From contig DXBX01000069.1 of NCBI GenBank assembly GCA_019116285.1, forward strand, positions 1-32,517: a stretch of DNA of 32,517 nucleotides. Direction: 5' to 3'. The DNA comes from Candidatus Bacteroides merdigallinarum (GTDB lineage: Bacteria > Bacteroidota > Bacteroidia > Bacteroidales > Bacteroidaceae). Position 1 is the stretch's first letter; each line of letters begins with the position of its first letter. Positions 8,136-14,234 of this stretch are shown here, piece by piece. The notes beneath the pieces are model-generated. The model saw nothing but the letters and a program-made list of their open reading frames with translations. It ran no database searches and was not told the DNA's origin. Made by a program: the position numbers and the translations under genes.

Positions 8136-9053
8136 ATGAAACGAACGATTCCGCTTCTGATACTCCTCCTGTGCCTGCCGCTCTGCTTGGGAGCACAAGG
8201 GAAAATCTATACGCCCGACAACCTTCCCAAGGTACATATCCAGAACAAATACCGCTACACGTGCGACCCGGAGCGCATCCTTGCTCCCGCCGCCACGGAC
8301 AGCATCGACCGTATGCTCTACCGACTGGAGCAGCAGACGGGTATCGAGACAGTGGTGGCCGTCGTGCCCAGCATCGGCGAGGCCACGTGCTTCGACTTCT
8401 GCCACGAACTGCTCAACTCGTGGGGCGTGGGTAAGAAGGGCAAGGACAACGGGCTGGTCATCCTGCTCGTCACCGACCAGCGGTGCATCCAGTTCTACAC
8501 GGGCTACGGTCTGGAGGGCGTGTTGCCCGATGCCATCTGCAAGCGCATCCAGACGCAGGCGATGATTCCCTACCTCAAGGACGAGCGTTGGAGCGAGGGC
8601 ATGGTGGCCGGCGTGCGTGCCACCTGTGCCCGGCTGGACGGGTCGATGGAGAATGACAGCGAGACGGCCACCGATAACAGCGCGGTTGTATTCGGGCTGT
8701 TAGTCACCCTCTTCATCCTCTTTTTCATCGCCATCGTCTGGACACGCCAACGTATGCTTTCCCGTTGTCCCCGCTGCAAGAAGCATACCTTGAAACGTGC
8801 CAGCAGCCAGACACTCTCGTACCGCAACGGCATAGAGACGGAGGAAGTGACCTACATCTGCCGCAACTGCGGCCACGTGGTGAAGCGTCGTGAACGCCAT
8901 GGCCAAGACAACAACCGCGGCCGTGGAGGCGGCTGGGGCGGCCCCGTCATCTTCGGCGGAGGCTTTGGCGGCGGATTCGGCGGTGGAGGCGGATTCGGTG
9001 GCAGCTTCGGCGGAGGAAGCGGAGGTGGAGGAGGAGCCGGCTCACGATTCTAA
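8136..9053 (+). CDS. TPM-domain protein with zinc ribbon and Gly-rich tail
   Basis: A 305-aa protein. It has a signal peptide (residues 1-20, ending LCLGAQG), a TPM domain (about 40-165, with GKKGKDNGLVILLV and QFYTGYGLEG, family hallmarks), a transmembrane helix (about 184-205), and then a Cys4 zinc-ribbon-like segment (CPRCKKH and CRNCGH). The tail from about residue 255 is almost pure Gly/Phe/Ser. The TPM domain would be periplasmic and the zinc ribbon cytoplasmic. TPM proteins often accompany LemA, as here (next gene 60 bp downstream). Their role is not settled; envelope quality control or photosystem repair in other lineages has been discussed. The zinc ribbon is the less common part. 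Confidence 0.85.
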   Translation: MKRTIPLLILLLCLPLCLGAQGKIYTPDNLPKVHIQNKYRYTCDPERILAPAATDSIDRMLYRLEQQTGIETVVAVVPSIGEATCFDFCHELLNSWGVGKKGKDNGLVILLVTDQRCIQFYTGYGLEGVLPDAICKRIQTQAMIPYLKDERWSEGMVAGVRATCARLDGSMENDSETATDNSAVVFGLLVTLFILFFIAIVWTRQRMLSRCPRCKKHTLKRASSQTLSYRNGIETEEVTYICRNCGHVVKRRERHGQDNNRGRGGGWGGPVIFGGGFGGGFGGGGGFGGSFGGGSGGGGGAGSRF

Positions 9054-9113
9054 GTAAGAACCCAGAAGAAAGAAACTACAAAGCAATAGATAATCCATAA
9101 AGAAGAAAGCATT

Positions 9114-9698
9114 ATGAAGAAGACAACTACCATCATCATCATCGTAGTCATCGCCGTGCTGGCCATCTGGGCCGTGACGGGATACAACAGCCTCGTCGGC
9201 ATGGACGAGGGAGTGAGCAACCAGTGGGCCAACGTGGAGACGCAGTACCAGCGCCGCGCCGACCTCATCCCGAACCTGGTGAACACCGTCAAGGGCTATG
9301 CCGCCCACGAGCAGGAAACGCTGGAAGGTGTAGTGGAAGCCCGCAGCAAGGCCACGCAAATCAAGGTAGACCCCGCCGACCTGACGCCCGAGAAACTGGC
9401 CGAATACCAAGCTGCACAAGGTCAACTGGCTACCGCCCTGGGCAAGCTGTTGGCCATCACCGAGAACTATCCCGACCTGAAGGCCAACCAGAACTTCCTG
9501 GAGCTGCAAGCTCAGCTGGAGGGCACAGAAAACCGCATCAACGTGGCGCGCAAGAACTTCAACGACGCTGCCAAGGAGTTCAACACCGCCATCCGCCGCT
9601 TCCCCAAGAATATTCTGGCCGGACTCTTCGGCTTCGAAAAGCGTGCTTACTTCGAGGCACAGGCGGGGGCAGAAACCGCGCCGACGGTGGAATTTTAA
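9114..9698 (+). CDS. lemA: LemA family protein
   Basis: A 194-aa LemA protein: a short N-terminus, one membrane helix (about residues 6-24), then a long helical domain with the family core GMDEGVSNQWANVETQYQRR and LIPNLVNTVKGYA (about 30-65). NRINVARKNFNDAAKEFN sits near 140-157 and FPKNILAGLFGF near 163. The family adopts an outward-facing helical bundle; its biochemical role is unknown. It lies directly after the TPM gene, a common pairing, so a joint envelope function is likely but inferred. Confidence 0.92.
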   Translation: MKKTTTIIIIVVIAVLAIWAVTGYNSLVGMDEGVSNQWANVETQYQRRADLIPNLVNTVKGYAAHEQETLEGVVEARSKATQIKVDPADLTPEKLAEYQAAQGQLATALGKLLAITENYPDLKANQNFLELQAQLEGTENRINVARKNFNDAAKEFNTAIRRFPKNILAGLFGFEKRAYFEAQAGAETAPTVEF

Positions 9699-9731
9699 GG
9701 ACCGACGGCTGGTTATTCCGATAAATAGCTG

Positions 9732-9739
9732 TATCTTTG
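9732..9739 (+). promoter_or_regulatory. -7 box TATCTTTG just before a small gene
   Basis: TATCTTTG fits TAnnTTTG exactly but ends only 4 bp before the ATG at 9744. Either the transcript is leaderless or the real start is the internal Met at 9771. No TTTG -33 box is visible at the usual distance. Confidence 0.4.
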
Positions 9740-9743
9740 TGCT

Positions 9744-9926
9744 ATGAGAAAAGAATTCGGGAAATGGCTGATGGATATCGCCAAATATATATTGACAGCG
9801 GTCATCATCTCGGCGGCGTTTCGAGGGATGGACGAAATATGGTTGTATATCCTTGCCGGAATAATTGTAACAATCACCGTCTGCCTAGGCTTATGGCTTG
9901 TACGGGACAAACAAAAGGAGGAATGA
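9744..9926 (+). CDS. Small two-helix membrane protein, DUF6722-like
   Basis: A 60-aa protein with two hydrophobic segments (about residues 13-26 and 32-53) and a charged C-terminus (RDKQKEE). The N-terminal pattern MRKEFGKWLMDIAKY resembles small Bacteroides proteins annotated as DUF6722, from memory. A Met at residue 10 (9771) is an alternative start, favoured if the -7 box just upstream is real. It is followed after 3 bp by another small membrane ORF, with an AGGAGG-like stretch at the end of this gene serving the next start. Function unknown. Confidence 0.65.
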   Translation: MRKEFGKWLMDIAKYILTAVIISAAFRGMDEIWLYILAGIIVTITVCLGLWLVRDKQKEE

Positions 9927-9929
9927 ATT

Positions 9930-10049
9930 ATGACCAACAATGAATTGGGATTTCTTATCATGTGCGCTACCATCTTATTGATAGCCATCACAGGTTTCCT
10001 CTATTTCTACATACAGGATAAGAGGGGAGAACGCCGCCACGCCAACTAA
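9930..10049 (+). CDS. 39-aa single-pass membrane protein
   Basis: An ORF of 39 residues with one helix (about residues 6-28, LGFLIMCATILLIAITGFLY) and a basic tail (KRGERRHAN). It starts 3 bp after the preceding small membrane gene and an AAAGGAGG sequence lies 8-15 bp upstream of the ATG, so coupled translation is plausible. A strong terminator begins 20 bp after its stop, which supports the two small genes being the end of a transcript. No family recognised. Confidence 0.55.
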   Translation: MTNNELGFLIMCATILLIAITGFLYFYIQDKRGERRHAN

Positions 10050-10069
10050 TCCGATTGGCTATTTTAAGC

Positions 10070-10115
10070 AAAAAAGAACCGGAAGCCGCCCGCAAGCGCT
10101 TCCGGTTCTTTTTTT
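10070..10115. terminator. Strong bidirectional intrinsic terminator
   Basis: A GC-rich stem GAACCGGAAGC / GCTTCCGGTTC, extended by A-runs and T-runs on both sides, with an 11-nt loop. T-runs follow on both strands, so it ends the plus-strand small-gene transcript and the converging flavoprotein transcript, whose stop codon is at 10119-10121. Confidence 0.92.
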
Positions 10116-10118
10116 GCC

Positions 10119-10745
10119 TTAACGGATGAAGTTTGTCCTCACCCCCGGCTCCGCCTGCGGGAAGGTAATGCCCGCCTGCCGACCCGCCTCGATGCAGTGC
10201 AAGAGCCACGCCATGTTGCGCCCCAGCGTACGCATCGTCTGGAGGCCTTCCAGGTCCTGGCGTACCTCGTCGGGCGTATTGCCGTGTACCTGGTTCCAGT
10301 ATTGCGACGACACGACAGGCATCGAGCTGATGGTGAGATACTTGTTCAGCTGGTCGAAGGCGGCGGAAGCGCCTCCGCGGCGGCAACTTACGACCACGGC
10401 TCCCGGTTTTCCGGCCAAGACACCCCGGCGATTGCCCGCATAGAAGGCGCGGTCCATGAACGAGGTGATGGCTCCGCTGGCCGCTGCATAGTGTACGGGC
10501 GACCCGAACACGAAGCCGTCCGCCGTGGCGGCCTTGTCTAGAAATTCGTTCACCAGATCATCGCGGAAACACTTCTTCTCCTGGGCACAACTGCCGCAGC
10601 CGATGCATCCGGCCAAGGGCTGCACGCCCAGCCAAAACATCTCCGTCTCCACACCCGCCTCGCGCAGCGTCGAGGCCACTTCTTCCAATGCCGTATAGGT
10701 GCAGCCCTTGTGATGAGGACTGCCGTTTACTAAGAGTACTTTCAT
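10119..10745 (-). CDS. Iron-sulfur flavoprotein / NADPH-dependent FMN reductase family
   Basis: A 208-aa flavodoxin-fold protein. The FMN phosphate loop is LVNGSPHHKGCTYTAL (residues 5-20). A compact Cys cluster C-x2-C-x2-C-x5-C is in CIGCGSCAQEKKC (about 47-59), typical of iron-sulfur flavoproteins. FVFGSPVHYAAASG (about 78-91) and SCRRGGA give further flavin contacts. Likely role is electron transfer or a reductase reaction; substrate unknown. Its 5' end is only 19 bp from the island's left direct repeat. Before integration it would have lain directly downstream of the tRNA-Tyr/tRNA-Gly terminator. Confidence 0.85.
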   Translation of the reverse strand: MKVLLVNGSPHHKGCTYTALEEVASTLREAGVETEMFWLGVQPLAGCIGCGSCAQEKKCFRDDLVNEFLDKAATADGFVFGSPVHYAAASGAITSFMDRAFYAGNRRGVLAGKPGAVVVSCRRGGASAAFDQLNKYLTISSMPVVSSQYWNQVHGNTPDEVRQDLEGLQTMRTLGRNMAWLLHCIEAGRQAGITFPQAEPGVRTNFIR

Positions 10746-10763
10746 GATCAGTCAGTTTATTAG

Positions 10764-10804
10764 AAAAACAAAAATCAGATGGAAATCTCGCGATAACCAT
10801 CTGA
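10764..10804 (-). terminator. tRNA-operon terminator, left copy
   Basis: Read on the minus strand, the 8-bp stem TCAGATGG / CCATCTGA is followed by TTTTTGTTTTT. It is the original terminator of the tRNA-Tyr/tRNA-Gly operon and now lies left of the island, inside the duplicated att segment. Confidence 0.85.
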
Positions 10805-10863
10805 CTTTCAGTAGAGCGGAAGACGGGACTCAAACCCGCGACCCTCAGCTTGGAAGGCTAATG
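10765..10863. repeat. attL: left 99-bp direct repeat
   Basis: Identical base for base to 22155-22253. It runs from the T-run of the tRNA terminator through the T-arm and anticodon arm of tRNA-Gly. Identity stops at 10864, where a hairpin begins, although a further 17 bp of tRNA 5' sequence also match beyond the hairpin. Confidence 0.95.
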
Positions 10864-10909
10864 TCCTTTAATCCTGCGGATTAAAGGCAACCAACTGAGC
10901 TACTTCCGC
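10815..10909 (-). pseudogene. tRNA-Gly(UCC)-like gene with a hairpin in the D-arm
   Basis: A 95-nt copy of the tRNA-Gly at 22205-22277. The acceptor stem (GCGGAAG / CTTCCGC), the first strand of the D-stem, the anticodon arm with UCC, and the T-arm are all intact. The D-loop end and second D-stem strand (6 nt in the intact gene) are replaced by about 28 nt containing a perfect 10-bp hairpin. The D-stem GCUC has no good partner, so normal folding and aminoacylation are doubtful. The 5' half belongs to the element side, so the free circle would carry this tRNA mimic. It may be a relic, a structured att site, or a transcribed decoy. Confidence 0.8.
10865..10887. repeat. Perfect 10-bp palindrome, 3-nt loop, at the att edge
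   Basis: CCTTTAATCC-TGC-GGATTAAAGG on the plus strand, starting one base after the end of the 99-bp repeat. No T-run follows on either strand, so it is not a terminator. It sits exactly where the tRNA copy departs from normal. Confidence 0.95.
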
Positions 10910-10951
10910 TTATGATGGCTATCTTTAGAATCTGATTCTATTTAGAAACTA

Positions 10952-10975
10952 TTGGTTGATGTCTTGGTTGACTTC
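10952..10975. promoter_or_regulatory. Tandem 12-bp arm-type integrase sites, left end
   Basis: Two abutting 12-mers, TTGGTTGATGTC then TTGGTTGACTTC, about 90 bp inside the left repeat. The right end has TTGGTTGACTTC twice in the same orientation (22096-22119). Repeats shared by both ends of an integrase-bearing element are expected to bind the integrase N-terminal arm domain. Binding is inferred. Confidence 0.75.
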
Positions 10976-11045
10976 TAAAGCCAAGTGCCAAGAATGATTC
11001 ATAATAAATAAATTAATAATCTCTTTGCAGCTTCAAACTGCATGG

Positions 11046-11053
11046 CAAAGTTA
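11046..11053 (-). promoter_or_regulatory. Outward-facing -7 box TAACTTTG
   Basis: On the minus strand TAACTTTG matches TAnnTTTG, with ATTG 20 bp upstream as a weak -33. It points left toward the tRNA-Gly mimic, whose 5' end is about 137 bp downstream, across the arm sites; no ORF lies between. Just upstream is the inverted repeat ATTGC-N8-GCAAT. The rest of 10910-11347 shows no convincing gene. Confidence 0.4.
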
Positions 11054-11287
11054 GTCAATATTGCGTTGCTATGCAATAATTCTTTCTTATAGTTTCGCTT
11101 TTGACTATCAGTTTTTTATCTATCCAATGATACAGCATATAATAGTATAGAGTAGCTTTCTCTTTATCTGAAAAGTATTCATAGGCTGCATTTCTATATA
11201 TTAATAAGGTGGCGGTATTGAAATCCGTAGTGAGTATATGAAGCTATTACTTCTCAAAATCTGTCTGCTGGAAAAACGCTTTGATTA

Positions 11288-11319
11288 TTTGGTTTTCTCT
11301 GTAACTCTGAATACAGTTG
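11288..11319 (+). promoter_or_regulatory. Promoter of the 34-aa peptide gene
   Basis: TTTG (11288-11291), a 20-bp spacer, then TACAGTTG (11312-11319), one base off the TAnnTTTG consensus. It is 28 bp upstream of the ATG at 11348, leaving a leader of about 20 nt. Spacing fits the Bacteroidetes housekeeping promoter. Confidence 0.5.
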
Positions 11320-11347
11320 TATATATTAAACTCAAAATCTTATAGCT

Positions 11348-11452
11348 ATGAAGAAATTGATAAAGAAGCCGCTTAATTTGGCGAACAGAGAAATAATGCG
11401 AAACTATTTCTCCACTATCGGACTTACTCCTACGATGAAGTCCAAAAGATAA
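11348..11452 (+). CDS. Possible 34-aa basic peptide gene
   Basis: A 34-codon ORF on the plus strand, opposite to the other island genes. The peptide begins MKKLIKKPLNLANREIM and ends GLTPTMKSKR. It has nine Lys/Arg in the first and last thirds, no signal peptide, no transmembrane helix and no Cys. A promoter-like pair lies 28 bp upstream and a 17-bp-stem terminator starts 25 bp downstream, so it could be a single-gene unit. The Lys/Leu/Asn-rich start vaguely recalls leader parts of Bacteroides modified-peptide precursors, but there is no GG motif or Cys core. Alternatives are a small regulator, a toxin, a leader peptide or a chance ORF. Shared use of the terminator with the converging lipoprotein gene weakens the case somewhat. 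Confidence 0.5.
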   Translation: MKKLIKKPLNLANREIMRNYFSTIGLTPTMKSKR

Positions 11453-11477
11453 TGTTAATAGTAAGTGTTCAGAACTG

Positions 11478-11519
11478 AAAAAGCCAACTTATCCGTAATT
11501 GGGTAGGTTGGCTTTTTTT
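11478..11519. terminator. Intrinsic terminator, both directions
   Basis: AAAAAGCCAAC pairs with GTTGGCTTTTT and the inner CTTATCC/GGGTAGG extends the stem to about 17 bp with some G-U pairs and a GTAATT loop. Seven T follow on the plus strand and five on the minus strand. It ends the peptide unit and also the lipoprotein transcript, whose stop is at 11524-11526. Confidence 0.9.
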
Positions 11520-11523
11520 CTAA

Positions 11524-11982
11524 TTACTCTGCTCTTACATACGTGTCTAAAGAATGCCAGCTTTCGTTTCCATCATCACCGTTACATTCTAAAACCAATT
11601 TCGTTGCATCTAGAGATTGAATTTCAGCGGTGTCCCAGCAGTCCTGTATATGAGGGGTAACGGTAAATGTCTCCCCCGATAGTGTAGGATAATATGTAAA
11701 GGGGTCATTCTCCCATGCGCCATCTTGAAAATAATACTCTTTGAACGTATATTTCCCATCTGTATTTTTAGTAATTATCAATTTACTTTCCTGCAAGTCT
11801 GGATAACTTTCATCCCAAGTTTCTTTGTTGTCACTAGTTTCAATGTAGCCCTTTGAACTTTGGAGCAGCCAAGTGCCTTCAACACTGTAAGTTGGTCTTT
11901 GTTCTTCATCATCATCACTGCAAGATGCAAAATTCACACACAAGGCTAATAAAGCCATTCCAATCAATCTAAATATTCTCAT
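11524..11982 (-). CDS. Surface-type lipoprotein, lipocalin-like
   Basis: A 152-aa lipoprotein. Signal peptide residues 1-20, lipobox FASC with lipidated Cys21, followed by SDDDEE. Acidic residues at this place act as an export signal to the cell surface in Bacteroidetes. The mature part alternates beta-like stretches (VEGTWLLQSS, KLIITKNTDGKYTFKEYYF, GETFTVTP, TKLVLECNG), which resembles the lipocalin-like lipoproteins common in Bacteroides. No catalytic motif. Last gene of a three-gene minus-strand group, 23 bp after the 229-aa gene. It may alter the surface of the host carrying the island; that is inference. Confidence 0.75.
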   Translation of the reverse strand: MRIFRLIGMALLALCVNFASCSDDDEEQRPTYSVEGTWLLQSSKGYIETSDNKETWDESYPDLQESKLIITKNTDGKYTFKEYYFQDGAWENDPFTYYPTLSGETFTVTPHIQDCWDTAEIQSLDATKLVLECNGDDGNESWHSLDTYVRAE

Positions 11983-12005
11983 TGCTGTTTGATATTTAAG
12001 TTATG

Positions 12006-12695
12006 TTATTTCCCGTAATATGATTGTAACAGTGAATATCCGTTTACAGACATTCTTTGTTTTAGGCAATAGCTATGCTCCGCTAAAAACAATATATGGT
12101 CTGGATTCTCAAATTCATAGATTCTTTTTCCGTTTTCACTTTCAAGAAAAGCGGATTTATTACTAATTTTCAGATTTATGGAATGCGTACCATCTTGTCC
12201 CCATGCAGTAATACCTAGAGCCTTGATAATATCATGTTGTCTTTTCTCACAATCATACACACCATGAAAAAGAGCGAAATAATCTTTGGTGCGGGGGTTG
12301 AAGTTCCAGCCGTTTCCATTCGGATATTTAAGCTCTAATTGGTTGGGATATGCCTCGTCAAATTCATCCCAGTATAGGCTGTTCATTACTTCAAAGTCCG
12401 TTTTCTTTATTTGGTCAAAGCTAAAGCCCTCATCTTCGCCAAGTATGTATTTATCCATTATGCTTGCCAAGTGCATCTCAAAGAAATATCCCATCAGTAA
12501 GCCATCGCTAATGCTAGCATAGCATTCTGAATTGAAAACCAAGCCGTATTTATTCTCAAACTCTATTACATATTTGCTCTTTGCCAAAAGTCCCGAACAT
12601 TCATAGAGTTTCATTCTTATTCGCTGTTGTCCTGTCCTTTGGTTAATCCAGTCAAAAGTCCAAGAATCAACTGATTTTCTGTTCTCTTTAAACAT
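12006..12695 (-). CDS. Uncharacterised 229-aa island protein
   Basis: Not recognised. It is soluble, mixed alpha/beta and rich in aromatic residues, with no signal peptide or membrane segment. Segments such as FEFENKYGLVF-like beta strands, WNFNPRTKDYFALFHGVYD (about 135-153), INLKISNKSAFLESENG and DHILFLAEHSYCLKQR (about 200-215) give no known motif. It begins 9 bp after the stop of a putative 69-aa ORF and ends 23 bp before the lipoprotein gene, so all three may form one transcript from the -7 box near 13024. The sequence is AT-rich like the rest of the island. Coding is likely because the frame is long for this composition. Confidence 0.65.
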   Translation of the reverse strand: MFKENRKSVDSWTFDWINQRTGQQRIRMKLYECSGLLAKSKYVIEFENKYGLVFNSECYASISDGLLMGYFFEMHLASIMDKYILGEDEGFSFDQIKKTDFEVMNSLYWDEFDEAYPNQLELKYPNGNGWNFNPRTKDYFALFHGVYDCEKRQHDIIKALGITAWGQDGTHSINLKISNKSAFLESENGKRIYEFENPDHILFLAEHSYCLKQRMSVNGYSLLQSYYGK

Positions 12696-12704
12696 GATAG
12701 TAAC

Positions 12705-12914
12705 TCATTTATGCTCTCTTAATTCCCCGAAGAAGCGGATAAATAATAAAGGTGTGGGAACTATATTTGCTTTATCCTTTTCTCTGGCTTCTCGCATTGC
12801 CTTGGCATGGATAAAACAATAGCAACCCACACCAATTTTGACAATATCTAAGAGCCTTATGGATATAAGGTAGGTATATATCAAATGGTGGGGTGCTACT
12901 GCTATCATCTTCAT
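12705..12914 (-). CDS. Putative 69-aa protein
   Basis: A short ORF with a hydrophobic, aromatic N-terminal half (residues 10-38) that could be a membrane helix, then a basic, Glu-rich tail. Its stop lies 9 bp before the start of the 229-aa gene and a good -7 box (13024-13031) lies about 110 bp upstream, which supports transcription. No family is recognised and an alternative overlapping frame of 64 aa exists, so coding is uncertain. Confidence 0.35.
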   Translation of the reverse strand: MKMIAVAPHHLIYTYLISIRLLDIVKIGVGCYCFIHAKAMREAREKDKANIVPTPLLFIRFFGELREHK

Positions 12915-13023
12915 GCCTTTTCAAATTTTGCGAGAATTTGAGAAAAGAAGATAATCTCAATAACACCTTTCGTTAAATATGTCCTTCCAGTGTCTTAACA
13001 CATTAAGCCCACTGAAATTGCTG

Positions 13024-13031
13024 CAAAGTTA
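13024..13031 (-). promoter_or_regulatory. -7 box TAACTTTG for the lipoprotein group
   Basis: Minus-strand TAACTTTG matches TAnnTTTG, with TTTA 19 bp upstream as a near match to TTTG. It lies between the DUF6717-like gene and the 69-aa ORF and would drive the three-gene group ending in the lipoprotein. Confidence 0.55.
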
Positions 13032-13110
13032 ATGAAAGGTTTTTAATAGCTAAAGATAAAACGCTGATAAATGCAATCCTAAGTTAAATCTTCGTGATAA
13101 ATTTGCCCAA

Positions 13111-13611
13111 TCACTCAATACAGATGGGACAATGCAGGTAGTTCTTGTTAATCTTATAGATAAAGATTAGTTTTGGGTATTTACCCAATAAGAATAGAGT
13201 AACGGGGCAAAGCCAAAGTTCTTCACCAAAATTTCCGCTAGGGTCTTTATAGAAAGCACCACCCGTTAAGGTGGAACTTACCTTATATAATCTAACTCCG
13301 CAATAAAACTTATCTTCCCATTCTTTGGCAATTCTGATGGTAGCCACAATCTCATTTTCTCCACGGGAGTAATATTCAAGATAGTTTGAAGCACCACCAA
13401 CCATCAAAGTATGTTCAAACAGTTCTTTGGGAAAGCCTGGAACATTGCAATACCATTTGCGCCCTATTTTGGTAAATGACACCTCATAAATTCCATTGCC
13501 CACCACTGTATGATATAGTGCCTTTGCAAGAACGGGTATAGCTCTTATATAAGCAGAACTTTTCTTACATACGGACACACTTTTCTTGAAGTAAGTTTTT
13601 AGATTACTCAT
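13111..13611 (-). CDS. DUF6717-like protein
   Basis: A 166-aa protein. The middle (KIGRKWYCNVPGFPKELFEH, about residues 47-66, then HTLMVGGASNYLEYYS) resembles Bacteroides proteins I recall as DUF6717, including the following ATIRIAKEW and GAFYKDP segments. The N-terminus is basic and not a signal peptide. A Cys-rich end (LHCPICIE) is notable but is only one CxxC. A near-ideal promoter (13664-13694) sits 52 bp upstream, so it is transcribed alone or starts a unit. Function of the family is unknown. The family name is from memory. Confidence 0.6.
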   Translation of the reverse strand: MSNLKTYFKKSVSVCKKSSAYIRAIPVLAKALYHTVVGNGIYEVSFTKIGRKWYCNVPGFPKELFEHTLMVGGASNYLEYYSRGENEIVATIRIAKEWEDKFYCGVRLYKVSSTLTGGAFYKDPSGNFGEELWLCPVTLFLLGKYPKLIFIYKINKNYLHCPICIE

Positions 13612-13663
13612 AGCTGATAAAATTTAAATGATTAAATAAATGGGATTTTGTAAATGAACACTG

Positions 13664-13694
13664 CAAAGCTATATGTTTAAATCGAATTATCAAA
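13664..13694 (-). promoter_or_regulatory. Near-ideal Bacteroidetes promoter
   Basis: On the minus strand: TTTG (13691-13694), a 19-bp spacer, then TAGCTTTG (13664-13671). Both boxes and the spacing match the Bacteroidetes consensus. It is 52 bp upstream of the DUF6717-like start. Confidence 0.75.
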
Positions 13695-13782
13695 ATGCAC
13701 TGTATTTCAGTATCTTGCAAATGTTTGCATAATTCAAAAATTATTTTATGGCATAGAAATCTAACTAACTAATCAGCAGATT

Positions 13783-13929
13783 GGAACAGATGTTCAAAGT
13801 TCCCCAAAATCGCACATACCATGAACTACAAGCCAAATCATGCCTTTTTTGAAAGATAATTTTCTTACGCTAGCACCGATATGGAACTGACTACGTTATC
13901 GCAACCTTTTTGGCTTGGAACTATGTTCC
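13783..13929. promoter_or_regulatory. Two GGAAC/GTTC(C) palindromes in a 474-bp gap
   Basis: The gap 13612-14085 has no convincing gene. Besides the promoter it contains GGAACAGATGTTC (13783-13795) and GGAACTATGTTCC (13917-13929). The first fits the Gram-positive-type LexA box GAAC-N4-GTTC; the second has a 3-bp spacer. A segment at 13936-13971 resembles 18445-18481. These may be operators, but chance is not excluded. Confidence 0.3.
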
Positions 13930-14085
13930 AGCAGATTTATATATATCCATTATTTGCAGTTCTTCTTACATGGCAGTTTTTGAAAGTTGCTGTATGCTAG
14001 AGAACGGGACAAAGTTCTCCATCTCTGAAAATCGCATGATAACAACAGAAATTTCAAACTTTGCCACATTCCAATCAAGCAAGCG

Positions 14086-14214
14086 TTATAAAGATTGCAG
14101 ATAAGTAAAGATGGTGATAATCAGTATCAGCAAAAAAGGATTAATGATACCAATAGTTATCAACAGTATAACTACCAATGTACCCCATAAAATCAATTTT
14201 CCATTATCTTCCAT
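14086..14214 (-). CDS. 42-aa membrane peptide
   Basis: An ORF of 42 residues: MEDNGK, then about 33 nearly continuous hydrophobic residues split by a central Asn-Pro, ending TYLQSL. It could be one long helix or a hairpin of two short ones. It lies 20 bp after the stop of the 90-aa gene in the same direction, with an A-rich leader, so it probably belongs to that transcript. No family recognised. The strongly hydrophobic content with charged N-terminus argues against a random ORF. Confidence 0.5.
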   Translation of the reverse strand: MEDNGKLILWGTLVVILLITIGIINPFLLILIITIFTYLQSL

Positions 14215-14234
14215 TTTGTAGCATTTTTAAATTA

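Noticed and set aside
10865..10887. Hairpin as terminator of the tRNA mimic
   Set aside because: No T-run on either strand, and it lies inside the gene.
10865..10887. Hairpin as an intron-like insert in the tRNA
   Set aside because: Removing it would not restore the missing D-stem strand GAGC.
13910..14104. 64-aa plus-strand ORF
   Set aside because: It overlaps the better supported 42-aa frame end and operator-like palindromes, with no promoter or family.
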